Source: Cruorifilaria tuberocauda (taxonomy: Eukaryota; Nematoda; Chromadorea; Rhabditida; Onchocercidae). From it: 64,000 nt of DNA. Positions 31,380-45,972 of the stretch are shown here, piece after piece. Within the stretch, counting starts at the first letter, position 1; the number at the start of each line of letters is the position of its first letter. The stretch is taken from assembly GCA_013365365.1 (NCBI GenBank), contig JABVXU010000076.1, forward strand, positions 62,001-126,000, in the 5' to 3' direction. The translations under genes were made by a program, and so were the position numbers. The notes beneath the pieces were generated by a model that was not told the DNA's origin, did no database searches, and saw nothing but the letters and a program-made list of their open reading frames with translations.

Positions 31380-33297
31380 TGCATGCATGAATTTGTTTGT
31401 AATATCTTGTTATCCACTTTCTGTTTTAAGTTCAAAAATTAGAATCTTTTGTTTTTAATGCAGGCTGCCTTGATAGTAGTATTATAAATCATGAACATAT
31501 TGGGAATTGATCCTTTTATAAACTTTGCTGAAATCAGTAACTGATTTGTAGTAATTCTACTTATTAATACTTATTGGTAAAACTTTCTGTGAAAATAATC
31601 ATCGGTTATTCTTGCAAAATAATTCTGTGTTCACTTAGTATATGCGGACGTGCGCAATCATCTATATGTTTGGTTTTTGGAGTGCTCCGATCATGCGAAT
31701 TGAATCGTTTGCAAATTTTCTTGATAGTTGACCACTGAACTATAATAGTCTTAGACTGCAGTATATGTAGAGGATTATTTGAAACACAAGTTTCGTAATC
31801 AAATTAGAAATATTTTGAAATTAGAGCTGGTTTGTATGCATTTCGCTTGCTGGTTGATTTATCGAAATTTCATTCGTTAATACTTTTCGTTCGTTTGTGT
31901 ATATTTTTAATTTTCATTTTGGATGTTATATACTTCTTTTTTAGGTCGCAGTTTTCGTATTTCGAAAATAATATCAAAAATACTGACCGATTCATACTTA
32001 TCATGATGAAATTTATCATTTCTCAAATCTTTTTGGATTTTTAGATTGGTGACCTCTTGGAATGTTTAATCATAATCGAAATTTTGCGGAAAATATAGTT
32101 ATCAATTTAAAAATTAAAAAAATCGTGATACAGATATTATTTGCAGGTAAAATATTCGAACAAAGCATAGATCCTTTTCTAATAATTGCTTTTCTAATTC
32201 CTATTTTATTTTAAAGAAGAAAGTATATATATATGTATAGTTATGTGGATACTGTTGTTCTGTAAGATGCGGATTATTTCAGATGGATGACCTGTTATAT
32301 TTCATCTCGTTAAATTGTCTGCCAACTTATACTTTGAAATAAAATACTGGTATTGCAACTTTTTTGTAAATTAATATCATATTAATCGAGAATTTTAAAT
32401 GTGAGATAAATCCATCTTTACAGGTGAGACAAAAGCGTCATTGAAGAAAATGCATCGTGTACAATGTTCATTATGAGATGAAAGATATAAATCGACTATT
32501 AATTCTTGAATAGAATCATGATAGCAAGCCAGTGAAGCTATGAATATGCTGTTATCTTTGCTTTATAACAACTCATTTCTTGATTTGAATCAAAAAGTAT
32601 TTGATTTATAACTTGTCGACACTTGACACTTTTGTTGATCTCGAGTTTCCTTTTTAGATGATTTATAGAACTCATTATTTAATGGCTTCGTTTTAAATCT
32701 TTTTTCACATTTAAATCAAAAAATTTTGAAGAGAAACCAGTAGTTTTTTCGATTTAACTTGTATTTTGTGATTGTTCGCTTAGAAATAGCTTGCAATAAA
32801 TTATATTTGTAAGAAACAGAAAAGAGAAGAACTACTAAAAGCTTGGCTTGAATCGTTGTCATGAAAATAGATCCGTTCAATACTTTAGGAAATTGTAGAC
32901 TTTCAAATTATTTCATTTTATTGGTTTTGTTAAATATTTCATTCATTACAACATTCACATTAATGTCCCTTCCGATGGTATCCATGAACGTGCTTGAGCG
33001 TAATTCCTCTCAGCATTCGTTGCTGTTTTCGTTGACGTTAACCTGAAATATATGTACTTTATCTTTAATGTTTCTGATTAACTTGAAATTATCAATAGAT
33101 GAAAAAAGACGGAATGTATTCCAAACATGCTAATTTGTAGAATAGACAGGAGAAAAAAGTAGAGATAGCTGCAACTTCAAGATTATTCAAATTAATCATA
33201 ATGATTTCATTGCTTCAAAATTCTAATCAGAAATAGATAATTATTATCATTAGATCATTAGATATCATCAGATATTATTGTACATTTCAAAAAAACT
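31380..33297. other. Convergent gap between LETM1 and the SAPCD-like gene
   Basis: 1.9 kb, strongly AT-rich, with no supported gene. It holds the two 3' UTRs; a possible AATAAA lies near 32340. Confidence 0.35.
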
Positions 33298-36052
33298 TTA
33301 GCAATTATTTCGCAACCTTTTTGGTTCAACTTTTCGAAATGCGCTACAATGTTCGTTATTCTTTTCAGCCTTCTCATGGAGCAGTCGTTCAATTAAAAGA
33401 TTTTTATCAGCCAATTCCTGTAACAGTTAATTAATTAACCTACTTATTCACTTGTAAACAATGAAAGATGAAAAGAGCTGAAAAGGGAAATATGATGACC
33501 TGACATAATTTGATATTTTGCCGTCGATAGTATTCGCTGTGATCATCACTCGGTTGTGGCATTTGTGTCTTCACCTAAAATAAATAATACATCATAAAAG
33601 ATTAACTGAACTAATTAATTATGTTCTTTTCTTTGAATGTCATATAATAGACGATACTAAAAAGTACTATTATCATATAAGTCAAAATTTAGTTAAATTT
33701 TATAAAATCTTTTCAACTTATTTAAAAGCATGGAACGTAAACATAAGCTTAAATGGTAATTAAGAGCCCAGATAAATGTTTTTTATAATTTAATCAAAAT
33801 TTCGAGAAGTGAATATTGATAATCTGATATTTGATTTAAGCGTGACGAGAATGAAAGAATTCTAATTTCTCTTCCAACAATGTAAATTAAAATTCGAAAA
33901 TTAAATTATTTTGATTTCAATTACAATCCTATTTATTCCCTTAACTAATCTTTTATAGAAAATTCTAAAATTGAATTTATGTAAACAATAATTTTTTGCA
34001 TAATTTTTTACACACATTAGGCGCTAATTATTATTGCATTATTAATCATAATTAATATAAACAATCTCGTTAAAATCGGTCTTATACTTCGCTATTATCC
34101 GGAAAAAAATATTGAATATGTTGGAACCTGCAAATTAGAATGGGTTGGAAAAGAATGATCACTGCTTTCTACCAGTGATGTTATTCGTCTATTGAGTTCT
34201 GCAATATGTGCACGGAGATAATTTAGCTTTTCTTCATGTACAGCTCCATCCTGTAATTAATTAGTCCAGAAATTAACTACCAAGCAATCGATAAAAAAAC
34301 AAAATTTGTAATTTAGTATAAAAGCAGTGAGTAATCAAATAAATAAGAGAGGAAATGAAGTCATGAAGAAGTCATGAAATTTGTTATTTCTGATGACTAA
34401 TATCAATAAAAAGAAAGAAAAAATTCTAAGAGTATCATGAATTAGTACTGTCTTATTGCCGAGGAATGCATATCAGAAATTGTATTTGTTTGTAAAATCA
34501 AATCATCAAATTTTTGAAAACATTGAAATGCATGAAAATTGAATTAAAAAAGCCGTGAAGGTTGAATTTTTTCTTTCATTTTGTCTACAAATAAGTTTAT
34601 TTTTTTTCTCGAAGTTATTGTTAGTCTCTGATAACAATTTCACCAATTGCCAAACAAAAATAACAACTCTCTCGAAAAGAAATAAATAACGAGTGAATGA
34701 AAGGGCAATGAACTCACAATGGGTACCAATCCACGATCAAGCAGACTGCTCCGCTTTTCTATACTTTTCAACCGTTCGCAGTACCATGCAGTTAATCGTT
34801 TAGCATTCTTTAAGCCACGGCTAATTATTGTCTTTTCCTCCCCCAAATATCCTTCATATTTCCACTAAAACTTGATATTTTAGGTATAAACATAAAAATA
34901 AATACTAAAAAGTACCAAATATTATAGAAATTATTAAACTACCAATCTAATTTTCCAGCTTATCTTAATTATTAAAATTATTATAAATGAATCATACTGT
35001 TAGAAATAATGATTTGAATTGAAAAATAGATAAATTCTGATAGACTATTCGCAGAGGATTTATATATATATTCAAATTGAAAATAATAATTGTTCCCTTC
35101 AACTAAAATTGCTTTGTGATAATGTGAAATAACTTTTTGTAGGATATCATATGCATTGCTAACGGATATTTGAGCTAAAATAAGTCGATTATTGATTATT
35201 GATATTATTTCGATTATTGAAAACTTTTTTACTGCAAATACAAAAGTAAGAAAACGAACCATGTTTGGCGATTCATGGATATATTGACAGCTGGTTGACA
35301 TTGATGAACATGGCGAAACACGTGAGTTACGCCATCTAATGTCGGTCATACCGGATGAGGCTGAATTTTTTAAACTATGCTTTTGAAAAACAAATAGTGA
35401 ATACTGTAGTCGACATAGATTATTTAAATAGTAAGGTTTAGGAAAAAAGAGAAAACCAATTAATTGATTATGGGACGAGAATCCTTATAATAGTTTTCAT
35501 TTATGTCTTCACATATCACAATGACAAATAAGTTAAATCATGGGTTCTTGATATGGTAGAGTAATTTCTATCATATCATTGATCACAATAAAAGTTCAAT
35601 TTCATTTAAAATCAATTAAAAAAAAATTTTCTGTTTTCCATTGAATCATGACACTATTTTATTACTGTTTGCTAAAACAAAGTAATTTAAAATTAAACAA
35701 TTAGACTAAATAATTATTGGAAAATATTTTTTGCTTGACATAAGCTCAGTCGCATTTTTTATCTTAGCTTATTCGTTCAACTTTTTTCACGAAATTAATT
35801 ATTTAATTCTTTTTTTAAATTTTTGTTTTGCAAGCATGAAATCATTATCTATTGTAAAAATACAAAATTAGCTATTTTTTGTCGTCAAAAAACATTCCAT
35901 TACTTTTTTATAAATATTCTTTTAGAATTGAAATTCCAAAATTAAAACGGTCAAGATGATAACCTACCAAGCGAAGAAGCACATGAATTAGTTGTACTTA
36001 GCGGTCGATATCGTACCAATCTCTGTTGCTGCTTTTCCTGGGCATCCTTTAA
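33298..36052 (-). CDS. Suppressor-APC-domain (SAPCD)-like coiled-coil protein, C-terminal part
   Basis: Six phase-consistent exons, 5' to 3': 36052-35968, 35360-35260, 34864-34718, 34250-34128, 33574-33500, 33417-33298 (stop), coding 216 residues. The frame is open at the 5' end, so the start lies further upstream. A Ser-rich stretch is followed by a charged helical block (LGEEKTIISRGLKNAKRLTA, then WYCERLKSIEKR), a coiled coil (EEKLNYLRAHIAELNRRITS) and a final QNIKLCQELADKNLLIERLL helix. The order and spacing, especially the R-G-L..A..WY..R pattern and the terminal leucine-rich coil, resemble the Suppressor_APC region of vertebrate SAPCD2, a cortical factor affecting spindle orientation. 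The splicing is firm; the family call is moderate. Confidence 0.65.
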
Positions 36053-37647
36053 CTGAAAATACAATTAATTTCCTTGCTGAAAATATTCTCACAGTAAAAT
36101 CCTATAATCATTATCAATAAAGGAAATAATGATTGATTAAGATAAGTTAATGATCGAACGCAAATTGTGGATGAGATAAAGATGACATCATACAAATTGC
36201 ATGTAAATATTTATTTTAAAAGAAGCATTTATGATTGAACTTTGCAAATATTGTAACTTGTGTTATTGATTTTTTTAAGGAACAAAATTTCAAATATTTT
36301 ATTTATGAAATAGAAATTATTTAATCTTTTAGTTAACAAATCATTTTATGTCGTAAATAATAAATCATTTTGCTATTATTTTTCAAAAGGAAAAGATCCG
36401 TGCAATTTGGAATTTCCATGAAATATAATAAATTAATTGAGCAAAAATTTTAATTTATTGCTTGCTAACCTTTTTAGGTCTCATAATTATATTATCACTA
36501 TTTTTGCTATCCATCTCATTCCTTTCCAATTTTTTTTTCGTTACAGTTGCAGTTTAATTGCACGTGTTATCGCTGTTGAACCTATCTCACTTAAATCCAT
36601 TGATAATTCATTACGTCAGATCACGTAGCTAAAACAAAAGGTTATTGTTAATAACATTGCGATAAAGGAATATCTAAATAATTAGTCAATCAAAAAGTAA
36701 TATACTTATTTATAATAAGATTGCCTCAGACCATTATTGAAAAGAAATTCGCTAATTAAAAGTACGAATCCAAATTTCCACCGACTAATTGTTGCTTAGC
36801 ATTCGTACAGTAACAGTGTTTTACATGAGACAAGAATGTTACGATTGACTTGACAAGTTGATAATTTCAGATTACAAGTTGTATTACAGTACCTTTCAAA
36901 GCAGTATTTGAACTGAAATGGTTCTCAAATAATGAAAGATGAAACAGTCACTATTCATATTAATATTCACCAATGTCATTTGACAAATATATAAGCAACG
37001 AATTAATATAATTAAAAAAAAGATATTATTTTTGATAATAATTATTGCTAAAATGATGTGACGTAACAGTACAAACTAAGTTCAAGTCATCAAGCAAGCA
37101 CTGTCTTAATTAGAACCAATAAATATGATGTCAAAAGTATTGGATGAATATTTGATAGTCAATATAAATAAAAGTAATATGTTGCATTTTACAGAAATGG
37201 ATTGACAATAAATATCAATGTGCATTATTAATTTTTTGATCATTTTCTTTCTTCATTGATATAGATAACTGATAACAATAACAGTAACAATATCAGTAAT
37301 AACAAGTATAATGAGTAACAGCGGTTTATATTTAGCATTAATAATATTGATAATTTTATAAAACAATTACATCATTTTATTACGCTCATTATTGTAAACT
37401 AATGTGTGTAATAAATGATATTAATATCAAATAAGACAAAATAGGACAGTGATAAGTAATCGATAAGACTTGTTGTGTAAAAAGTTCAGAAGTTTTAATC
37501 AAGCATGATAGATATCAATGTTAGAAGTATAAGAAATGAAGGCATAGCAGAAGTATTTAGTTGACAAATTTGGCATAGAATGATCGGCTATCATCACCTT
37601 TCCACTATCAAGGCCACTGATTATGTAATGCAACAATCAGATCGAAC

Positions 37648-37692
37648 GTTATCACTAAACCTATCCTTCCTTCCATGATCACGATAGCGCAT
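37648..37692 (-). CDS. Candidate first coding exon of the SAPCD-like gene
   Basis: Fifteen codons beginning ATGCGCTATCG and ending at a GTTCGA donor in phase 0, which fits the open 5' end of exon 36052-35968. A CTGCAG acceptor lies 11 bases before the ATG. No homology supports it, and the joining intron would be 1.6 kb. Confidence 0.25.
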
Positions 37693-40055
37693 ATCGATGA
37701 TACCTGCAGCTGTAGTACAAATTACCGATGATATATTCCTAACTCTATTCATTGTCATTATGAACTGAATAATGAAGTGAAGAAGATACAAAATGTTATG
37801 TCGTAATATTAATTTGATATAGTAATTAAACCTTTCATTAAATATTTTAAAATAATATAAAATGAAATAAAACAACTTTTTGAAAGAAAAAAAACGAAGA
37901 GAAACGAAAATTACTTAAATATAATTTTTATTTTTATTACACTTCAATAGCTTGTTTTTTTTTAAGTATAATAGATATCAAATAAATTTAGTATAATTAA
38001 ACTGTCACCGATTTGGATCAAAAGATTGCAATCGATTGACCTTGATTTACAATAAATTTTTTTTTTTGATTTCATAAATTTTCACTGTAAGCATATAGAT
38101 AAAATCATATTGATCATGAAGATGAAGATTAATTAATTATTGAAATTCCAGCACTTCAAAGAAGCAAGCAATGTTTGTTTATCTAATCCAACAATAAGGA
38201 TTGTTTGTTTGTTTGCAACAGAGAGGTAAACAACAATCAAATTCGAAGAATTTTCTTTATCTTCTGAATAAAGATGAAATGATTGGTAATTATAAGAAAT
38301 TGAAATTAAAATTTTTTGCAAAGGCAAGATGACAATTTTAGCGCGTAATGATAAAGAAGAAGACTAAAATGAAATGATTAACAGTTAAAAGCGTAGGCGT
38401 AAATATGAGAAGAGAAATTTAAAGAAAAAAATTCTTGATATGATTCATCAAATATATCAGTATTAGTTGGCTCAATATGGGAGGAGTTCATGCATACGAT
38501 TGATTAATTGCTGCTTGATCGATTGATTTTATTGATTTGTTGGGATTATCAAACTGAACTGGATACAGCTTCTTATAAACTAATAATTAAGCTAAAATTA
38601 TGTTTAGTCATCAATCGCATGTCAAAAAACTCAATTAATATGAATGTTAAAATGAGATATAAATTTTCAATTGTACAAATGAGTTGAACTAATTAAGAAA
38701 CATACAATAATTATACTTGTAAATATTTTCAAGCATAAATTATAGTTTAATTGACTGAAACGAATATCAATTCTTTTCTGCTATTGTAATAAATCTTTAG
38801 TAAATATATGATATCTTATTTTTATAACAATGTGATTATTTTTGAAAGTATCGAATTGATCGAAATCGCATCAAATTATCAAATTTTCATTAGCAGATTT
38901 ATGAGTATAATAGCAAGTATATCAGTAAATATCAATAATTGATAAGGTTTAAGCGGAAATGAGAGAAGGAAATTGGGCGATGTGGAAGAAGAGATATGTT
39001 TTAAGTATCGATATGAAAATAGATGATGGATATATTCGACAGGTAATACAGCTTTCCATTCATTTGAGAAGGGATAATTTGCATATGGCATCTTTATTCA
39101 AATGCTTATTACTACTATATTATAGTATATCTGTCCATAGCTAAGAATACTCGAACAAAAAACTAATATCAGTTGAGAAATAGAATTCGAAACTCTGGTC
39201 TTTACACTCAAAAATCTATTATGTTCACAATAACAGAGATATTCGATTCTCAATTTTAATAGGCTAATGTTAAAGAAACATTTTGATTTTCAAAATGTTT
39301 GGTACATTTCTGTTTCATCAAAAAAACTGAAAAGATATAATTTGTAAACATTTCGCATTGAAAAGTTAACTATTAGCACTTTGTTTTTTTTTAAGAAGAT
39401 AATAACAGTATCAAAAACGAATGATAAGGTTAAACAGGTATTAAGATAGAAGTGGAATGGCTATTTTGCATTGATTTTAAAAACTTGTGAACTTTTTAGA
39501 AGTTCTTAATTTTAAATTTGTTAATTTGCAATAATTTCTTTATTACGAATTTGAAATTCAACTGAAATTTAATTTAGTGGGAAGAAAAAAATAAATTATT
39601 TCTAACTTTCAAATTTATGTATGACGAGAAAAAACTCTAAGGAAGTGAAAAAAAAAGTTGAATACTTGAATACATACTGAAAAAGTTGAATACATACTTG
39701 AAATAGAAAAAGTTCACGAGATCGTAATGGGGATTTTACTGTCAATGAATAAATACTTTACTGTTTACTCATTTAACTAAAGTTTATCCTTCTTTTCTGA
39801 TATATTACCCTTAGTTTTACCTTATCTACCTTAAATGCTTAAATGTTAAATCAAACTTTTAACGACGATATTGGCAAAAGTAACAGCAACAAAAATCGTC
39901 TTTTCAATAAATATTTCTTTGAATAACTCATATTTCATTGATATCTATCTCATACTAAACTGATCATTTATTTTTTCATATACAAACAAACACATACAAA
40001 TGTACACCCATATCTGATGCACAAGATACACACACCTATATATATACATATGGAA

Positions 40056-40070
40056 AGAGAGAGAGAGAGA
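40056..40070. repeat. Short (GA)n run
   Basis: About seven GA units, next to a short TA run. Confidence 0.8.
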
Positions 40071-41944
40071 TTGACAGAAATAAACAAAGAAACACGTTTT
40101 ACACGTTCTGTGATAAGATGGGTGAGAAGCGGAAAGGTTATTAAGGAAGACGAAGTTTTCGATGGTCCAATTGATATGATCCATTTATTGGTGATAGAGT
40201 GATTATTGGGATGAAATGATGCGTATATTAGGAAAATGGGTTCCATTTCAAACATACATATATCAAATTTATGTAACAAAAGATTTCACTAAATGAATAA
40301 TTGTTGCATTTGTGAAATGCAATAAATTATTTCTGTTGGTTTGTTTTCATGCAATATTTATGTAAATAAACAATAATTAAAATAAAGCAATTCATTTTAT
40401 TTAAATATTTTCCAAAAATAAAAATGACAAACTTTATTCCTACGAATTTCATACTAATAATTAGCACTGTATGTATACAGTATTATTAATAAATATAATA
40501 ATTAAACGAAGTTAATACCAACAACTATATGCATAATTATAACGATTACATGAGATTTGCTTGTAGCAAGAATGTGAAGAAATTAATTTTAAAATGAAAA
40601 GATGAAGTGGAAAATGTCTAGTTGATATTTTTACTTTTATTTACTGCAATTTTAACCATAGTATAAGGGAGAGAAATCACAAAAGGATATGGTGATATGA
40701 TAATTAATGTAAGGTATAATTGAATTAAACTAAACAGTCTTATAAATATAATGATCAAATTTAAAAACCATAACCATAGCTGACATTTTCGCTCCTTTTT
40801 TTCACCACGCAAACGTCAACATATCTATTATAGTGAAAGATTGATGATCGATTCAGTTTCACAGATATTATAGTCTTTAGATAAAAATGAAATAATTTTT
40901 AACAGTTAAAATATTGTGCACGGTAGGGACGGAGTTGAGTTTCGGAATGATGTAGAAGAGAAATAGCAGGTGGATTGATCGGTTGTGCAAATTCTCGATT
41001 AAAGAATGATGAGAAGACGGCAGAAAGGTGAAAGAGTTGTTGTAAAATTGTAAATTTCAACGAAGATGACGCCATAGAAAGAAAGATAAAATTTAATGAA
41101 TTCACTTTACACTTTGACAGTGGAAAATTTTTAATAAATTAAGGGATTACTTTTGCTTCACTTCGTTGTTTTTTTTTTTTGGGAAAAAATTTCAAAATTT
41201 CTTCTTTCAAATGACCTGAAAAAAAGCCACGTTACTCGATTAATGGTTTTTTTTTTGTAGCGACAAATGAAGGTATTCATTCTTAAAATAAATCGTTTAC
41301 TTTTGATGATTATTGTAAAAGATTAATCAGTTATTAATCGATTAAATTATTTAATGTTGGATGACATTATAATGTGTTATAATTTATATCTGATAATAAA
41401 TAAATTCTGCATGAAATTAATTTAAATGAAAAATTTCGTATTTAAAGTTCTTCAAATCCGTATGGAAATTTCTATAATTGTCTAATTTTATTCTATGCTT
41501 AAATTATTTCAAATAAGGATTGACATACTTTACTAAATAATACCGCCCTAAAAATAGTATAATATTTGAATTTAATTTAATTTTTAATAAATTCGTCCTT
41601 ATCACAACTATTGCTATTATCAGTAATTAAAAATAGGTAATATCCAACGAAAGATGAGATGTATAAAATATATATGTTATTGAAAAAAAAAATGGATAAT
41701 TAGTAGTCAAAATTTTTAATATTTTTCTTGAAAATTTTGAAAATTGAAGAAATATTAATGATATGAAACATGCAATAAAGCTTCCCTTTTGAATTGATGT
41801 GTTAGTTAATATGAATCATTCAAATTTCAGGTTTCGATCAAGATAGCAAAATTCCGTAATCAGTTTGCGGAGAAACTTTTCCATTGAATAAAATCAATTT
41901 ATACCTGTGAAAAAGGAGTGGAATATAACAAAAATGAGTATAGA

Positions 41945-41964
41945 TATAGTATAGTATAGTATAG
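41945..41964. repeat. Pentanucleotide (TATAG)n repeat
   Basis: About four tandem copies of TATAG in intergenic DNA. Confidence 0.8.
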
Positions 41965-44546
41965 AACCAACAAATATATAACAATAAAATGCTGAAGCTG
42001 ATATGATATTATCAGTTAGAAACCAAATTTTTTCATGCATTTATCGGATTGAAAAAATTTTGAATATATTTCTTTGAAAGATTGCCTATTTTCATTAGAG
42101 ATTGGGAGATAGCAATTTTATCGTACAAAAATTAAAAAACTTAAAGTTGAAACGAAACAAATTTCTCTGAAAATGAATTAGGATTCGTAATCTAAAATAG
42201 AAATAAAAATGTAATTCGTTCTATCTTCCGCGCAATTAAATTTAGCATACACATGCATTCAAATAGTTTATTCATACAATTTAGCGAAATGATAGAGATG
42301 AAAAAGAATAAAAATAGCAGCAATACTTCTCTCATTAACTCAAAATAAAACATAAATCCCAAGATGCGTTTTATTATTTCAACTATTCTCTCTATAATAT
42401 GCTCCTTGTTACTGTTACTGAAATCTGAATTGAGAAATGTTTCAGGTGATATTGATTTACTCCAAGGATTCTCTTAATTTTAGCTACTCTGATCCTGACA
42501 CAACAAGAAACACAAGCGGAGAGAATAAATGAATGAAAGTTTTGTTCTATCAGAGATTTTAAGTCCAATTAGCCTTTAACGTTTCTCAAAACCTTATATT
42601 TAACGCATCTCTTTTCCATTATCAATTGTTTAATACTTCTCAGTAAAATCCAAATATCTAACAATTAACAAATTCTTTTTCAAAAACCTTTTTCAATCAT
42701 ATGAAAATATTACATGCTCGCTAATAAAATGAACTGTTCAGCAAGTAAACAAAACCGATCGGCTGATTACTTGACTTACAACTGAAAACGAATATAACTG
42801 TGATATATTTTATCTTCCTTACAAATCAAACATAATTTTGAACTTTTTAAAAACTAATTCAGTACAGTCCACGGTAAAATTTATTTCATTCTGGATTAAA
42901 ATTTCAATTACATAAATAAGTGAATTAACTGCAATTATCATTAAAATACATGTACATGCGTTGTTTTCAACAGATGAAAAGAAGAGAAAATGTGCTGTAG
43001 GATGTTTAATCTGACAAATGAATAATATGATAAATCGCTTTCGTTCAAGGCTAATCCTTTCTCCAACTTTTACATTCAAATTACCATCGAACAGATCGAT
43101 GATAACTGTTGAGATAATTGACATCTTTCCTTCAATATTTCACACTTCTCTCTACTTTACTCGATTACTGCACGATCGATTATAGTATCATTGAAAATGA
43201 TGTTTGATTTAATTCCATTCTTTATCCTTTCTTTGTTTTATTTTCATTTCTACTCCTCTCTATCTCTACTTCACTGCAATTCTAATGAAATGTATTATTT
43301 TTCATAGTAAACTAGGTTTTGACCAATTACTTTGGCATCAATGGAATGCATTAGAAGGCAATCGGCCGTTAATATTCAAGCCATAAACGGAATGCATTTT
43401 TTGGATGAAAAATTACTTTAAAGCCAAAAACCTCGTCAGCTATCGAATACATACGGTATATATACATATACAGATTTCCGATTGAAGAAAGTCAAGAAAT
43501 GATAAGCAGAAAGTAAAATGATAATGAACTATTCTTTGACAATGATAATGGCAAAGGCGATAATATTCATTCGAATAACATATTACATTTTCGTCTTATT
43601 CGAATATCATCTACCACCTCTCCACTCCTCATCTTCTCTCTCTTTCCATTTTCTTGTATTTCTAAGCTTTTTGACATTTAGCAGTTAACTTATTCATCTT
43701 AAATTTTTATGTTATGTCAAATTTCTTCAATCACAGTAAATTTTATTGACAGACCATCTCTTCATAACATAAATGTTTTGCTTACTAATTTTTCTGAGAA
43801 ATATTTTTTATTGTTATTTCTGTAAAATCTGTTACTTAATTATGAAACTGTTTTAGACCTAATACATTTACTATGCTGCATCACTTTCGATACATTATCT
43901 TTTTCAATTATTTTCCAATATTACCCTCTCAAAGTTTATTTTGATAACAGAAGTTACTAGCACTTGCAGCTTGCCTGTTATCCCATATACGAAACTGAAC
44001 GAAAGTCTAATAAAATTCCTATGCCTTAACCGTCATTCCTTATTGATGTTTGTCTATACAATCCAGTACTTATCCTTCCTCTACAATTCAGTATTCGGAT
44101 TAATTCTATTATTCGAACTGTAATATCTGCTACACTGTTGCAATTTTATTATTTGACATTCATCATTTCAACTGATATAGATAAATTCGGTAGAATAGGT
44201 GAATTCTTTTACGCTTCCTGCAATATATGTAAAGCTCCGGATACGAAATAAGGTTGGACATACCAATAAGAATGTTACGTTGATTCCATGTGAACGCATG
44301 ACACATCTTGTCAATCAATTACACTCAGCCTCCAATCACTAACTTTATAAACAATGACCAAACACCCACTTAATGAACACATAATTAAATGCTACATGTC
44401 TCCTTTTCAACTTGCCCAGCTAGATATCCTCATCAGATTATTTCTCTGTTTAATGTAATAGCTACGCGTTCCCATCGTAATATCTCATAAACAAGATAAT
44501 TAAAGAGATAATAGTACGAGTTATGAAATTTACGTCAACTACGTCA

Positions 44547-44583
44547 TTTTACTAAGAGGTACAACATATACCTCTTAGTAAAA
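44547..44583. repeat. Perfect 15-bp inverted repeat with 7-nt loop
   Basis: Arms 44547-44561 (TTTTACTAAGAGGTA) and 44569-44583 are exact reverse complements around CAACATA. Two ACGTCA copies lie just upstream (44532 and 44541). Confidence 0.9.
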
Positions 44584-45972
44584 AAATAAACACAAATAAA
44601 AAAGAAAATTTAATTCCGTTCAGCAAACAATCATAAATTTATCATGGATCAAAATCATTTAAGGGATGAAAACTCAAAAAAGAAAGGTTGATGCATATAC
44701 AAATATTATATAACTTCAGCTATCAAATGTTCAAATGTTCACTCACCAGTAATAATGATGATGATATACAGTGATAAATTTTGAACATAATTGATTAAAA
44801 TGATTTTCGTTCAAAATTATTTTTTTCATTTTCAGCAATCTCGGGAGAAATTATATCTCAACAGTGTCCATATAGCATGCAATTTAATAACGATGTAATG
44901 AGAAAAGAAATTGAAATATCATGGTAAAAAATATAGGACATGTAGAACAAATACCATTTTCCTACGCTGTATAACTCATGTCAACTTCAGGCATTATTAT
45001 TAAGATTATTGAAATTACCCACATTTTAGTTTATCATTTTCGAACCATCCAAACCTGATGGTAATATTGATTTCTGGATAGAATTCATTAAATTTCTTCA
45101 AACTAATAAAATTTAATTTTAAAGTTAAAAATCATAAATCTGAATTTACATTTAAAACTTATGTATGGCTTTGTACTTCTAAATTCCATACTAACAGCTG
45201 CTAGAATTTATAACTTACGCCTGATTCTACTTGTAAAATGTGTATAATGGCAACCCATGTCATGAATGAAAGAAACTTAACACTTTCATCTTGACCTAAA
45301 AACCAACCCGTAATGCAAGGCAATATTCAATTTCAAATTCAACGTTAAGAACTCGATGCAACTAAAATTTAAGAGAATTTCAAATTCCGAAAGTAAACAA
45401 GGAATGGAAATAAAAGGTGACAAAAAAGAGTGAGATTATGCCTAATGGTTCTATTAATATCGCTTGATTAATTAGCCAATAATTCACAGTTAGAAGCACC
45501 GCTAAGAGAAAGCTCAGAAATTCGTCCAATACAATTTAAAAAAAATATGATACACGTACGACCACTGAAATAAACAGAAAATGATGGAACAAGCAAATAA
45601 TACGATAAATACATGCTTCAGTATTAGTGTTGCTTTCACCATCACTTCTAATAACCCTTATAGCTACTGCAAAAATACTGTTACTATTACTTAAATTCAA
45701 TTTAATTAATCTGTGGCGAATATAAGAATAAAGTTTTCGCCACTAAATCAAAAATATACAGATAATGAGAAAAATTACAGTAAACACAATGATGACCAGT
45801 TATCCCAGAGGAACAATGGATCGAAAGAAGACATACATTTCAGGAAATTAAGAAAAAGTAATTCGAAAAGACTTCAAAAGGGTGGTAAAAACAATAATAT
45901 ATACTGTGGAAGAGTAATGACATTGAGACATATCAAAGTGATACAGAAATTCTGATACTGTCAAAGACTTAA

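Larger units (their letters stand above)
37693..45972. other. Gene-poor AT-rich stretch of about 8-10 kb
   Basis: No convincing exon chain on either strand. There are only scattered short open frames (for example 38959-39144 plus, 40899-41105 minus, 42819-43124 minus, 45713-45955 plus) without neighbouring exons. It contains short simple repeats and one perfect inverted repeat (listed separately). It could be 5' introns or upstream control DNA of the SAPCD-like gene. Confidence 0.4.

Noticed and set aside
40044..40202. 51-codon plus-strand frame starting MERERERLTEINKETRF
   Set aside because: It begins inside a GA microsatellite and has no neighbouring exon or domain.
42819..43124. 101-codon minus-strand frame in the gene-poor stretch
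   Set aside because: AT-driven hydrophobic composition, no splice partners and no similarity to the SAPCD-like gene.
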